A DNA stretch of 64,000 nucleotides, from NCBI RefSeq assembly GCF_018129405.1, contig NZ_JAFCLP010000001.1, positions 434,001-498,000 of the forward strand. Reading direction: 5' to 3'. Under the pieces are notes generated by a model. The model was not told the origin of the DNA. It ran no database searches and saw only the letters and a program-made list of their open reading frames with translations. Below, in pieces: positions 1-7,621 of the stretch. Positions within the stretch are counted from its first letter, which is position 1; every line of letters begins with the position of its first letter. The translations under genes were made by a program, and so were the position numbers. The stretch is from Bradyrhizobium iriomotense (lineage in GTDB: Bacteria > Pseudomonadota > Alphaproteobacteria > Rhizobiales > Xanthobacteraceae).

Positions 1-197
1 GCCTGGATGTCGGCCTCGCTCGAAATGTCCATTCTCAGGGACCTCGCCCCGAGCTTGACGAGGTCATCCATCTTGTCGACGTGCCGCGCGGCGACGAAGA
101 CCTGAAACCCGTCCTTGATCAGACGCCTTGCGATTTCCTTGCCCATGCCGGAGGAGGCTCCGGTGACGAGCGCGGTCTTTTTCGATCTGTCGAACAT
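1..197 (-). CDS. Short-chain dehydrogenase/reductase, N-terminal part only
   Basis: This gene runs off the left edge, so only the first 65 or so residues are present. They carry the Rossmann nucleotide-binding motif TGASSGMG within the first 20 residues, followed by an alpha-beta pattern and an acidic segment (RMDISSEADIQ) typical of classical SDR enzymes. The start at 197 is an ATG followed directly by a short charged lead and the first beta strand. SDR enzymes are cytoplasmic NAD(P)-dependent oxidoreductases. The substrate cannot be guessed from this fragment because the catalytic Tyr-x-x-x-Lys region lies outside the window. About 190 bases without a clear gene separate it from the next gene on the same strand. 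Confidence 0.85.
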   Translation of the reverse strand, partial: MFDRSKKTALVTGASSGMGKEIARRLIKDGFQVFVAARHVDKMDDLVKLGARSLRMDISSEADIQ

Positions 198-385
198 CTC
201 AACCTCTCTTCGTTCCGGTCCTTATCCTGCCGCCTCCCCGGTACGAATTGACTGACCAAGCGCGCCAATAGACTTGCACAACGCGCCAATCCTGGCGACC
301 ACTTCAAGCAGCTGTACTTGCGGGCAAAAAGCGCGGTCCGGGCGGCCGCGCTTGGACAGAACGGTTCGGGATTGGCGGAAAACCG

Positions 386-856
386 CTACCCGCGAACGCG
401 GTGGAATGTGCGGGTCTGTCCCATCGCCGGCAGGCCGAGATAGCCTCTCAGATGCATCTTGCCGTCCTTGACGGTGGCCTTGCAGTTGTAGGTGCGGCCG
501 GACGAGGCGTCATAGATGGAGCCGCCGGTCCACTCGCCGCCTTCCCAGCGCAAGCCCGTGATAAAGACGATGTTCTTGAGCGACCGCGAACGCAGCGTGG
601 GATCGGGGTTCTTGGCGTCCTTCTTGAAGGTCAAATTGTCCGCCTCGACAATCTCGTTGCCGTAGAGCATGCGGGCCTGGAATTCCGTTCCGCTCCTGAA
701 CATGTCGAGCTTCACGGTGCCGTCGTCCGCCTCCCAGGTCCCGACGATCGCATCGGGGACCGGCGCCTCGCCGTGCGCCATCGGCATCAGTCCGATGTTC
801 AGGGTTGCCATCAGCAGGAAGATGGCGGATCGACGGGAAAGACGTGATATTTGCAT
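386..856 (-). CDS. Secreted DUF2147 protein
   Basis: A 156-residue protein with an N-terminal signal peptide: basic MQISRLSRR, a hydrophobic core, then an AHG-EA type cleavage region near residue 30. The mature part matches the DUF2147 pattern: VGTWEADDGTVKLDM at the start, a central KNIVFITGLRWEGGEW segment, and an ending with GRTYNCKATV and LRGYLGLPAMGQTRTFHRV. Family members are exported small beta-rich proteins of unknown biochemical role. The start at 856 was chosen because it places the signal peptide at the N terminus; the frame stays open further upstream but that extension has no family features. It is probably monocistronic, since 168 bases lie between it and the transporter gene upstream. 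Confidence 0.85.
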   Translation of the reverse strand: MQISRLSRRSAIFLLMATLNIGLMPMAHGEAPVPDAIVGTWEADDGTVKLDMFRSGTEFQARMLYGNEIVEADNLTFKKDAKNPDPTLRSRSLKNIVFITGLRWEGGEWTGGSIYDASSGRTYNCKATVKDGKMHLRGYLGLPAMGQTRTFHRVRG

Positions 857-1024
857 GCTGCGTTCCTTGGTTTGCGGATGGGACGAGCGATCGAGGCGCT
901 CGCCGGTCTCGCAAATGTCTCTAGATTTCGGAAACAGCGTTCGCAGCGGCAGAAAGCGCCAGCGGAATTGCGCGGCGCGCCAATCGATGCCGATGGCCAG
1001 CGTCATCGAGTACGGCGCGACCGG

Positions 1025-2197
1025 TCAGGAAACAGTACCGCGCGCCATGCGCGCCCACAGCAGCGCGAACGGCCCCACCGCAATTCCTGCGGCAAGAACG
1101 ATGAACGCCAGCAGCCAGCCGGTCGCGCTCTGCGGGCCGCCGGCGATGTCGAGTGCGGCGCCGGTGCTCCATGCTCCAAGTGCGGACAGGCCGAAGCCGA
1201 CCGTCGAATGCAGGGCCAGGGTCGCGCCGCGATGCTCGGACGACGCCGCGGCCGACATGCCGGCGGTCAACGCGCCGGAATCCGCCGGCACCGTCAGGCC
1301 ATAGGCGAGCAGCAGCAGCGCGAGCGCCCAGGCCGGCGCCGCCGCATTGAGCCCAATCGTCAGCGCGAGACAGGCCGATGCGATCATCACAATGGTGATC
1401 GCGCGGTGGCGTCCGAATTTTAGCGCGGCTTCGTTGCCGAGGATGCTCGCGGGCATCGAGATCACCGCGAAGCAGAAGCTCAGCACGACGGGACTCAGCC
1501 ACGACGGCGCGCCTTGATGCGTGACGACGAACGTCCAGAATCCCACGAGCCAGGTGCGGATGCCGTAAAGCTCGAAACAGTGGGCGCCATAGCCGAGAAT
1601 GTATCCGAGCGCCTCGCGGTTGGCGAAGACGGGCGCGAAGTTCAGCAGCCTCCCGACCTTCGGCGCGGGCTGCCGCCGGTCGATCAGGAGGCACGCGACC
1701 ACCATTGCGATCGGGCCGCAGCCGGTGACAAGGAAAGCAGCCCGCCATCCCCAGCTGTCGGCGATCAGTTGCGCGACGAGGAACGAGAGGCCGACACCGA
1801 CCGAGAAGCTCGACGTGTACAGCGTGACGGCTCGCGATGTGTCGCCGGCAGGAAGCCGGTCCGTCAGCGTCTTCAGGCCCGGCATGTAGGCGCCGGCAAA
1901 TCCAAGTCCTGCAAGCGACCAGATCGCGGTCCCCGACCAAAATCCTTGCGCGAAGATGCCGAACGCTGCGGTCGCGACGCCACTGACGATCGAGCCCCAG
2001 AGCAGGACGAGGCGCGCATCGATCCGGTCGGTCAAGGTCGTCAGCACGGGCACTGCGAGCATGTAGCCGAGCGCATAGCCGCTTGCCATCAGCCCGCCCT
2101 CGGCGGCGGAGAGACCCCACGCCGGCATCAGATGCTGCGCGAGGTTTGCGGACAGCGTCACGTGCGGCAGCAGATTGCCGACCTGGCCGATGCACAT
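1025..2197 (-). CDS. MFS transporter, second in the ars minus arm
   Basis: A major facilitator superfamily permease of about 390 residues with some twelve hydrophobic segments in two halves and a cytoplasmic basic stretch in the middle (LIDRRQPAPKVGR). It lies directly behind another MFS gene on the same strand and so may be co-transcribed with the arsenic genes, although nothing in the protein itself points to arsenic. The start is uncertain. The first ATG, used here, is at 2197 and lies inside the first membrane helix. A GTG is at 2200 and a TTG at 2296, the latter deep in the neighbouring gene. An in-frame ATT at 2233, a few bases behind a purine-rich GGTGGGAG, would restore a full first helix and overlap the preceding stop. 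Substrate unknown. Confidence 0.75.
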   Translation of the reverse strand: MCIGQVGNLLPHVTLSANLAQHLMPAWGLSAAEGGLMASGYALGYMLAVPVLTTLTDRIDARLVLLWGSIVSGVATAAFGIFAQGFWSGTAIWSLAGLGFAGAYMPGLKTLTDRLPAGDTSRAVTLYTSSFSVGVGLSFLVAQLIADSWGWRAAFLVTGCGPIAMVVACLLIDRRQPAPKVGRLLNFAPVFANREALGYILGYGAHCFELYGIRTWLVGFWTFVVTHQGAPSWLSPVVLSFCFAVISMPASILGNEAALKFGRHRAITIVMIASACLALTIGLNAAAPAWALALLLLAYGLTVPADSGALTAGMSAAASSEHRGATLALHSTVGFGLSALGAWSTGAALDIAGGPQSATGWLLAFIVLAAGIAVGPFALLWARMARGTVS

Positions 2198-2225
2198 CAC
2201 CGCAATCAGGGACCGACCGCTCAGC

Positions 2226-3446
2226 CTATGAATTTTGTTCTCCCACCTGGAGGGGCGCCGATGTTGCCTGCTCGCTCCGTAACAGCAAGAGCGCAAAGAA
2301 GGCCGAGAGCGAGACGAGCGCGCTGATCCACAGCGCGCCGCTGCCGATGTGCTCTACCATCAGCCCCAGCGCGAGCGGTGCGGCGGCACCCGTTACCCTG
2401 GAAGGCAACGAGATCATGCCGACGCGCCTGCCGAAACCGGCCGGCCCGAACAGCGCAAGGGGGAGCGTCCCGCGGGCAATGGTGATGATGCCGTTGCCCG
2501 CGCCGTACAACACCGTGAAAGTCGTCGCGAGCAAGGGGCCGCCCGCGACCAGCGCGATGACGCCGATCGGATTCATGAGCATGGCCAGCCTCGCCGAGAG
2601 CAGCGGATGAAACCTGGCGAGCCATCCCGCCTCCAGCAGCCTCGCGCCAACTTGCGCGGGTCCAACCAACGCTCCGGCGAGCAAGGCCTGCGCCGGAGTC
2701 GCACCGAACGCAACCAGCATGGTCGGCAGAATGGCCGAGATTCCCGAGCTGACGAAGCTTGCCGCCGCAAACATGTAAGCCAGCAGCAGCATCGCGAAGG
2801 TCTCGCTCTGGCGTCCGGATTGCCGGCTCGCGCCCGTGCCCGGTCGGGGCTGCTGGTCCAATGGAACGGCGCGCGGCAGCGAGAGATTGAGCGGCAACGC
2901 GAGAACGATATGGATTGCCGCCCACACCTGGCAGGCGACGCGCCAGCCATACTCGGACTCCAGCCACGTCGTGAGCGGCCAGCCGAGTGTGCTGGCGAAA
3001 CCGGCGATCAGGGTGATGCCGGTGATGGTTCGCCGCGCATTGGTGCCATAGATGCGCGCAAGCGTTGCGAAGGCCGCTTCATAGAGGCCCATGCCCATGC
3101 CGATCCCGAGCAGCACCCAGGCCGCGATCAACACCGCCGCGCCATGGGCCACGGACAGCAGGAGCAACCCTGCCACAAACACGAGGTTCGAGATCGCGAG
3201 CAGGCTGCGCCCTCCGAACGTGTCGATGGCATGCCCGACCCGCGGGCCGAGCAGCCCGGAGATGACGAGCGCCCCGGAGAGCGCGCCGAACACATAGGTC
3301 GGCGCGAGACCGAGATCGCGTGCGATCGGCGCAGCCAGGATGGCAGGAAGATAATAGCTCGACGCCCACGCAATCGTTTGGGCGGTGCCGAGCGCGAACA
3401 CGATGGCGAGCGGACCTCGAGCCTGGCCCGCGAGGACTTGCGTCAT
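2226..3446 (-). CDS. MFS transporter linked to the ars flavoprotein
   Basis: A 406-residue MFS permease with about twelve predicted helices, including a glycine-rich helix (LLGIGMGMGLYEAAFATLAR) and a hydrophilic central loop rich in Pro, Arg and Gln (around residues 205-230). The ATG at 3446 overlaps the stop codon of the flavoprotein gene (ATGA), which implies translational coupling; an in-frame alternative start lies 12 bases upstream. MFS exporters for trivalent or organic arsenicals (for example ArsK and ArsJ) are known from ars operons, and this location makes an arsenic-export role plausible. That role is inferred from position, not from a diagnostic motif. Confidence 0.85.
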   Translation of the reverse strand: MTQVLAGQARGPLAIVFALGTAQTIAWASSYYLPAILAAPIARDLGLAPTYVFGALSGALVISGLLGPRVGHAIDTFGGRSLLAISNLVFVAGLLLLSVAHGAAVLIAAWVLLGIGMGMGLYEAAFATLARIYGTNARRTITGITLIAGFASTLGWPLTTWLESEYGWRVACQVWAAIHIVLALPLNLSLPRAVPLDQQPRPGTGASRQSGRQSETFAMLLLAYMFAAASFVSSGISAILPTMLVAFGATPAQALLAGALVGPAQVGARLLEAGWLARFHPLLSARLAMLMNPIGVIALVAGGPLLATTFTVLYGAGNGIITIARGTLPLALFGPAGFGRRVGMISLPSRVTGAAAPLALGLMVEHIGSGALWISALVSLSAFFALLLLRSEQATSAPLQVGEQNS

Positions 3447-4807
3447 GAGCAGCCACACCCCGCAGCGCCAGCTTTCTTTGCCGTTTCATCGGCGGCACAG
3501 CAGGCTGATAGCTCCTCCTTCGGCGGCCCGCCGCAACATCCAGATGCGGCCCCTGTTTCGACGCCGCCGCGCGTGCAGACGCCGGTCTCGGGCAGCACAA
3601 GCTCGACTCTCGCCGCCGCCACCTTGTCGCCGGCGAGATCGGCCGCGATCGAGCGGACCTGCTCGTAACCCGTTATCATCAGGAAGGTGGGGGCGCGACC
3701 GTACGACTTCATGCCGGCCATGTAGAAGCCCGGCTCGTCATGCGCGAGCTCGCGCGCGCCGTGCGGGCGCACCGTGCCGCAGCTGTGCTCGTTGGGATCG
3801 ATCAGCGGCGCGAGCGCGACGGGCGCCTCGATGGCGGGATCGAGCCGCAAGCGCAGCTCGGACAGGAAGGAGACGTCGGGACGGAAGCCGGTCGATACGA
3901 TCAATTCGTCTGCGATCACGCTGCGCGCACCGCAACGCGAACCGGCCGCGATCTTGAGACGACCGTCGGATTCCGAGAGCTGCGTGACGCCGAATTCGGT
4001 TTCGACCTTGATCTTTCCGGAGGCGACGAGTGCGGCGAAGGTGCTGCCAAGCTCGCCGCGTGCAGCGAGCTTGTCGTTCCGGCCGCCACCGAATGCCTTA
4101 GCAGGATCGGCGCCACGCAACAGCCAGACCGGTTGCGTGCCCGGCTCTTCGTCGGCGAGATGCACGAGATCGATCAGCGTACCGACGGCGGAATGGCCGG
4201 CGCCGAGCACGGCAACGATCTTCCCGGCATATCTGGAGCGAGCGGCACCGCGCACATCCGGCATGCCGTAGGCAACGCGGTCGGCGCATTCAGGCTCGCC
4301 GATCGCCGGCAAGCCGTTGCGGCCGGCCGGATTGGGCGAGAACCATGTGCCTGATGTATCGATCACGGCATCCGCGCGCAGCACCTCGGGGCCCTTGCCG
4401 TTCCGGTAACGGATTTCGAACGGCGCCTGCTCCCGCCCCTTCGTCTTGGCCTTGTCGAAGCCGGCACGGCTGATGGCCGAGACGCGGCTCGATGTCCGGA
4501 CCACATCGCGCAGCGGCGTTCTCGTCGCGAGCGGCGTCAGGTAACGGTCAAGCAGCTCACCACCGGTCGGATAGGACTGAGGGTCCGGCGAATTCCATCC
4601 CGTCGGCGCCAGCAGGCGCGCGGCGGCCTTGTCGACGTTGTACTCCCAGGGCGAGAACAGCTGGACATGCTGCCACTGCCGGATCGCGTGCCCCGCCTCA
4701 GGCCCGGCCTCCAGCACAACGGGCGACATGCCGCGCTCGAGCACATGGGCTGCTGCAGCGAGGCCAACAGGCCCTGCCCCGATGATGGCGACCGTCTTAG
4801 CGTTCAT
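3443..4807 (-). CDS. FAD/NAD(P)-binding monooxygenase-like flavoprotein of the ars operon, Cys-rich tail
   Basis: A 454-residue flavoprotein. Residues 7-15 hold the FAD-binding motif IIGAGPVGL. A second dinucleotide motif, VLGAGHSAVG, near residue 200 is the NADPH-binding fold of flavin-containing monooxygenase-type enzymes, and STGFRPD lies further on. The last 45 residues are unusual: they contain VCTRGG, SGCCGGPP, SACCAAD and end in GCGCS, eight cysteines mostly in pairs. Vicinal cysteines bind trivalent arsenic, so the tail may sense, bind or shuttle the metalloid. The gene lies 51 bases behind an arsR gene and overlaps the MFS gene. Related oxidoreductases are common in proteobacterial ars operons but their reaction is not settled, so no enzyme name is given. 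Confidence 0.85.
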   Translation of the reverse strand: MNAKTVAIIGAGPVGLAAAAHVLERGMSPVVLEAGPEAGHAIRQWQHVQLFSPWEYNVDKAAARLLAPTGWNSPDPQSYPTGGELLDRYLTPLATRTPLRDVVRTSSRVSAISRAGFDKAKTKGREQAPFEIRYRNGKGPEVLRADAVIDTSGTWFSPNPAGRNGLPAIGEPECADRVAYGMPDVRGAARSRYAGKIVAVLGAGHSAVGTLIDLVHLADEEPGTQPVWLLRGADPAKAFGGGRNDKLAARGELGSTFAALVASGKIKVETEFGVTQLSESDGRLKIAAGSRCGARSVIADELIVSTGFRPDVSFLSELRLRLDPAIEAPVALAPLIDPNEHSCGTVRPHGARELAHDEPGFYMAGMKSYGRAPTFLMITGYEQVRSIAADLAGDKVAAARVELVLPETGVCTRGGVETGAASGCCGGPPKEELSACCAADETAKKAGAAGCGCS

Positions 4808-4823
4808 TCGGCTTCTCCCATCC

Positions 4824-4844
4824 TTCTAGAATCATCGAATAACA
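4824..4844. promoter_or_regulatory. Candidate ArsR operator before the flavoprotein gene
   Basis: The site begins TTCTAGAAT and ends with TAACA, the same outer pieces as the site at 5217-5240. It lies 17 bases upstream of the flavoprotein start, between that gene and arsR. The shared sequence at both promoters of the minus arm suggests binding by one ArsR-family repressor. This is a pattern match by eye only. Confidence 0.45.
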
Positions 4845-4858
4845 TCGGCAAAAAAAGA

Positions 4859-5176
4859 TCACGCCGCCGTCTGCGCAGTCTTGCATCCGACTTCGTCCGC
4901 GCAGCACTCCGCCGCCAGGAAATCGACCAGACCCTGCATGGCCTCGAAGTTCGCGTGACAGACGAGAGTCGTCGATTCCCTGATCTGGCTGACGAGCCCG
5001 ACCGAGACCAGAGTCTTGATGTGATGCGACAGCGTCGAGGCCGGAATCTTCAGCTTTTCCTGCAAGCGGCCGACGGGCATGCCCGAGCGCCCTGCCCGAA
5101 CCAGGGCGCGGTAGATCTGAAGCCGGGTCCGGTTGCCCAGAGCCTCCAGGCGCGCTGCTGCGTCATCGATTTTCAT
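4859..5176 (-). CDS. arsR: ArsR-family metalloregulator, minus arm
   Basis: A 105-residue winged-helix repressor. The recognition-helix region reads LKIPASTLSHHIKTL, and the wing carries the segment ending RESTTLVCHANFEAM, the typical arrangement for ArsR/SmtB proteins. The C terminus ends AAECCADEVGC, a cysteine cluster suited to binding arsenite or antimonite and releasing DNA. The classical ELCVC(D) motif of E. coli ArsR is absent, so the sensor site differs. The start at 5176 gives MKIDDAAARLEALGN; two upstream in-frame starts (5188, 5212) would add a basic lead that overlaps the operator-like site. It probably controls the minus arm and perhaps itself. Confidence 0.9.
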   Translation of the reverse strand: MKIDDAAARLEALGNRTRLQIYRALVRAGRSGMPVGRLQEKLKIPASTLSHHIKTLVSVGLVSQIRESTTLVCHANFEAMQGLVDFLAAECCADEVGCKTAQTAA

Positions 5177-5216
5177 GGCCGACACCATGCGCCGTTCGCG
5201 TCTCCCTGTCAACTGT

Positions 5217-5240
5217 ATTTCTAGAATATTGGAAATAACA
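5217..5240. promoter_or_regulatory. Candidate ArsR operator before arsR (minus arm)
   Basis: ATTTCTAGAAT followed by ATTGGAAAT and AACA gives an imperfect inverted repeat (ATTTC facing GAAAT). It lies 41 bases upstream of the arsR start and resembles the sites at 4824 and 5566. Autoregulation by ArsR is the natural reading; not tested. Confidence 0.5.
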
Positions 5241-5266
5241 AGCGCGTCTCTGGGCTGAGGCCGGCA

Positions 5267-5482
5267 TCAACAGCACTTTCCGTTCTGCTGGACCGGTGGA
5301 CAGGGGACAGAGCCGTAAGAACAAAAGACGCAGCAATCGCCGCTCTTGGGCTTCAGCCGCGTCCCGCACCCCTTGCAATCGTAGAAGAACTGACAGGCAT
5401 CCGTCGGCATGGTTTCCGCTGACGCGTGATGGCAGACCGGACAGGTGATAACCGATTGCATTATAACCGATTGCATTCGCAT
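5267..5482 (-). CDS. Small Cys-rich GDCCVFCSYG protein
   Basis: A 71-residue cytoplasmic protein with twelve cysteines. They come as ITCPVC, YDCKGCGTRL, the block GDCCVFCSYGSVPCPP, and a C-terminal KCC. The two CxxC pairs form a probable zinc ribbon, while GDCCVFCSYG with CPP is a recognisable signature of small proteins that accompany metal-resistance and arsR genes. The biochemical role is unknown; a metal chaperone or buffer is a reasonable guess. The ATG at 5482 has GGGGAG six bases upstream. Two further in-frame ATGs follow at 5476 and 5461, produced by a 15-base tandem duplication (separate entry). It heads the minus arm of the island. Confidence 0.75.
   Translation of the reverse strand: MRMQSVIMQSVITCPVCHHASAETMPTDACQFFYDCKGCGTRLKPKSGDCCVFCSYGSVPCPPVQQNGKCC
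5448..5476. repeat. 15-base tandem duplication over the start region of the Cys-rich gene
   Basis: ATAACCGATTGCAT occurs at 5448-5461 and again at 5463-5476, one base apart. On the coding strand this duplicates an ATG and four codons, giving the protein sequence MQSVIMQSVIT. It looks like a recent slippage event. Confidence 0.9.
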
Positions 5483-5565
5483 CGCCGGCTCCCCGCCCGC
5501 AAGATCGAGACGAATTTCTACCGCAAACGCAGCCCGTTCCGAAACCTGATTGACGGCCCGAAATC

Positions 5566-5593
5566 ATTTCTATAAATCTGGATATATGGAAAC
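5566..5593. promoter_or_regulatory. Candidate ArsR operator overlapping the plus-arm arsR start
   Basis: ATTTCTATAAATCTG followed by GATATATGGAAAC has the same outer ATTTCTA and GGAAA elements as the site at 5217. It overlaps the ATG at 5586, so a bound repressor would block transcription or translation of the plus arm directly. Confidence 0.45.
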
Positions 5594-5948
5594 AGAAGAA
5601 GCCGTCCTCGCGCTCGCCGCGCTGTCCCAATCGACCCGTCTGGAGGCCTTCCGGACCCTGGTGAGGCACGAGCCCGACGGCCTCGCGGCCGGCGATCTCG
5701 CGCGCCAGCTGGAAGTCCCGCCGAATACGCTGTCGGCCCATCTGTCGATCCTGACCCGTGCGCGCCTCGTCACGTCCGAGCGACGCAGCCGCTCGATCGT
5801 CTACCGCGCCAACCTCAGCGAATTCCGCGACGTTGCCGTTTTCCTGCTGCGCGATTGTTGCGGCGGGCGACCTGAGGTCTGCGAGCCGGTGGTCGACAGC
5901 CTCCAGGCCTGCTGCGCGCCAAAGCGAAAGGGGAAAGTCCGTGCCTGA
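5586..5948 (+). CDS. arsR: ArsR-family metalloregulator, plus arm
   Basis: A 120-residue winged-helix protein with the DNA-recognition region LEVPPNTLSAHLSILTRARLV and the wing RRSRSIVYRA. The C-terminal region carries two pairs of cysteines, LRDCCGG and QACCAPK, with a further Cys between them, which fits a trivalent-arsenic sensor different in layout from its neighbour on the minus arm. The start at 5586 gives METEEAVLALAALSQ; an upstream in-frame start at 5550 would read through the operator-like sequence. It overlaps the next gene, so it is the first gene of a four-gene operon: arsR, arsenate reductase, aquaglyceroporin, arsC. Confidence 0.9.
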   Translation: METEEAVLALAALSQSTRLEAFRTLVRHEPDGLAAGDLARQLEVPPNTLSAHLSILTRARLVTSERRSRSIVYRANLSEFRDVAVFLLRDCCGGRPEVCEPVVDSLQACCAPKRKGKVRA

Positions 5949-6468
5949 CCAGATGTACAACGTGCTGTTCCTCTGCACCGGCAATTCGGCGCGCTCGATC
6001 CTTGCCGAGTCGATCCTTCGCAAGGACGGCGCCGGCCGTTTCCGGTCCTTCTCCGCCGGCAGCACGCCGAAAGGCGCGGTGCATCCACTGGCACTGCGCA
6101 CACTTGAAAGCATGGATTATCCCACTGAGGGGATGCGCTCCAAGAGCTGGCTGGAGTTCGCCGCTCCCGATGCGCCGGTGATGGATTTCGTCTTCACCGT
6201 TTGCGACAACGCCGCCGGCGAGGCCTGCCCGATCTGGCCGGGACAACCGATGACCGCGCATTGGGGGATCGAGGATCCCGCCTCTGCCGAAGGCACCGAT
6301 CTGGAGAAGCAGGCTCAGTTCGTCACCGCGTTCCGCTATCTCAAGAACCGGATCGACACGTTTGTGAGCCTGCCGCTCAGGAGTATCGACAAGCTGTCCC
6401 TCGGCACCAGGCTGCGCGAGATCGGCCGCTCCGAAGGCGCAACGCATCCAGCACCGAAGGCCGGCTGA
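5941..6468 (+). CDS. arsC: Arsenate reductase, low-molecular-weight phosphatase fold
   Basis: A 175-residue protein with the phosphate-loop motif CTGNSARS (CX5R) near the N terminus, as in low-molecular-weight tyrosine phosphatases and the thioredoxin- or mycothiol-coupled class of arsenate reductases. The central VFTVCDNAAGEACPIWPG segment supplies two further cysteines that could relay the disulfide, and the nearby HWGIEDPA is typical of this ArsC branch. It reduces arsenate to arsenite in the cytoplasm. The GTG at 5941 overlaps the arsR stop and gives the lead VPDQMYNVLFL; the ATG at 5953 is the alternative. Its stop overlaps the aquaporin start. A second, unrelated ArsC lies two genes downstream. 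Confidence 0.9.
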   Translation: MPDQMYNVLFLCTGNSARSILAESILRKDGAGRFRSFSAGSTPKGAVHPLALRTLESMDYPTEGMRSKSWLEFAAPDAPVMDFVFTVCDNAAGEACPIWPGQPMTAHWGIEDPASAEGTDLEKQAQFVTAFRYLKNRIDTFVSLPLRSIDKLSLGTRLREIGRSEGATHPAPKAG

Positions 6469-7169
6469 TGGACAATTTCGACCTTCCGCGGCGTTTGGCG
6501 GCCGAGGCACTCGGCACCGGCATTCTCGTCGCCACCGTCGTCGGCTCCGGCATCATGGCCGAGACGCTGACCAAGGACGTTGCGCTTGCGCTTCTGTGCA
6601 ATACCTTGCCGACCGGGGCCATTCTGGTCGTCCTGATCACCGTGCTCGGCCCGATCTCGGGCGCGCATTTCAATCCGGCGGTGACGCTGGTCTTCACCGG
6701 CAGGCGCGAGCTGCCGGTGAATGAAGCCGCGCTTTACATTGTCGCGCAGATCGCCGGCGGCATCGCCGGGACGATCGCGGCGCATCTGATGTTCGGTCTG
6801 CCCCTGCTCGATCTGTCGACGAAGGTCAGGACCGGCGGAGCGCAATGGTTCGCGGAAGCGGTGGCTGCTTTCGGGCTGGTCGCCACCATTCTCGCCGGCA
6901 TCCGCTTCCAGCGCGCGGCCGTTCCCTGGCTGGTCGGCCTCTACATCACGGCCGCCTATTGGTTCACCGCATCGACGTCGTTTGCAAATCCGGCGGTCGC
7001 CATCGCGCGATCGCTGACCAACACTTTTTCCGGCATTCGCCCGGCTGATCTTCCCGGCTTCATCCTCGCGGAGCTCTGTGGCGCGATCGCGGGCATGCTG
7101 CTGATGAATTGGCTGCTCGGACGCGCCCATGTGCGCGGCCCGGTTGCCACTGTGGAGACCCGATCATGA
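6468..7169 (+). CDS. aqpS: Aquaglyceroporin of the ars operon (AqpS-like)
   Basis: A 233-residue member of the MIP channel family. The two pore half-helices are visible as GAHFNPAV (first NPA) and FANPAVAIARSLTNTF (second NPA followed by the conserved Arg), with about six membrane helices around them. In Sinorhizobium meliloti the aquaglyceroporin AqpS takes the place of an arsenite pump and lets arsenite made by ArsC flow out of the cell down its gradient. The location between two arsenate reductases supports the same job here. The ATG overlaps the previous stop (TGATG) and the stop overlaps the next start (ATGA), so translation is coupled on both sides. Confidence 0.9.
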   Translation: MDNFDLPRRLAAEALGTGILVATVVGSGIMAETLTKDVALALLCNTLPTGAILVVLITVLGPISGAHFNPAVTLVFTGRRELPVNEAALYIVAQIAGGIAGTIAAHLMFGLPLLDLSTKVRTGGAQWFAEAVAAFGLVATILAGIRFQRAAVPWLVGLYITAAYWFTASTSFANPAVAIARSLTNTFSGIRPADLPGFILAELCGAIAGMLLMNWLLGRAHVRGPVATVETRS

Positions 7170-7567
7170 GCGTCACCATCTATCACAACCCGGATTGCGG
7201 GACCTCGCGCAACACGCTTGCGATGATCCGGCAGAGCGGCGTCGAGCCCACCGTCATCGAATATCTCAAGACGCCGCCGTCGCGCGACACGCTCAAGGAC
7301 CTCGTCGCAGCGATGGGGATATCCGTCCGCGCGTTGCTGCGCGAGAAGGGCACGCCCTACAAGGAACTCGGCCTCGCCGACCCCAAATGGACGGATGACG
7401 ATCTGCTCGATTTCATGATGGCGCACCCCATTCTCATCAACCGTCCGATCGTCGTGACGGCGAAGGGCACGCGACTGTGCCGGCCCTCGGAGGCCGTCGT
7501 CGATCTCCTGGACAATCCCGTCGGCCGGTTCGTGAAAGAGGATGGCGAGGTGGTCGAGGCCAAGTAG
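7166..7567 (+). CDS. arsC: Arsenate reductase, glutaredoxin-linked ArsC family
   Basis: A 133-residue protein of the thioredoxin-fold ArsC family. The catalytic cysteine lies in IYHNPDCGTSRNTL (Cys11), and the arginines of NRPIVV and TRLCRPSE match the arsenate-binding and transition-state residues of the E. coli plasmid enzyme. It uses glutathione and glutaredoxin to turn arsenate into arsenite. Its length is usual for the family. The ATG overlaps the aquaporin stop by four bases. It closes the plus arm; the next gene faces it 54 bases further on with no strong hairpin between them. Confidence 0.93.
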   Translation: MSVTIYHNPDCGTSRNTLAMIRQSGVEPTVIEYLKTPPSRDTLKDLVAAMGISVRALLREKGTPYKELGLADPKWTDDDLLDFMMAHPILINRPIVVTAKGTRLCRPSEAVVDLLDNPVGRFVKEDGEVVEAK

Positions 7568-7621
7568 GCTCACCTCGCGCCTACCCGGAGCTTCATCTAC
7601 GCTCCAAGCCGGACATCATCT

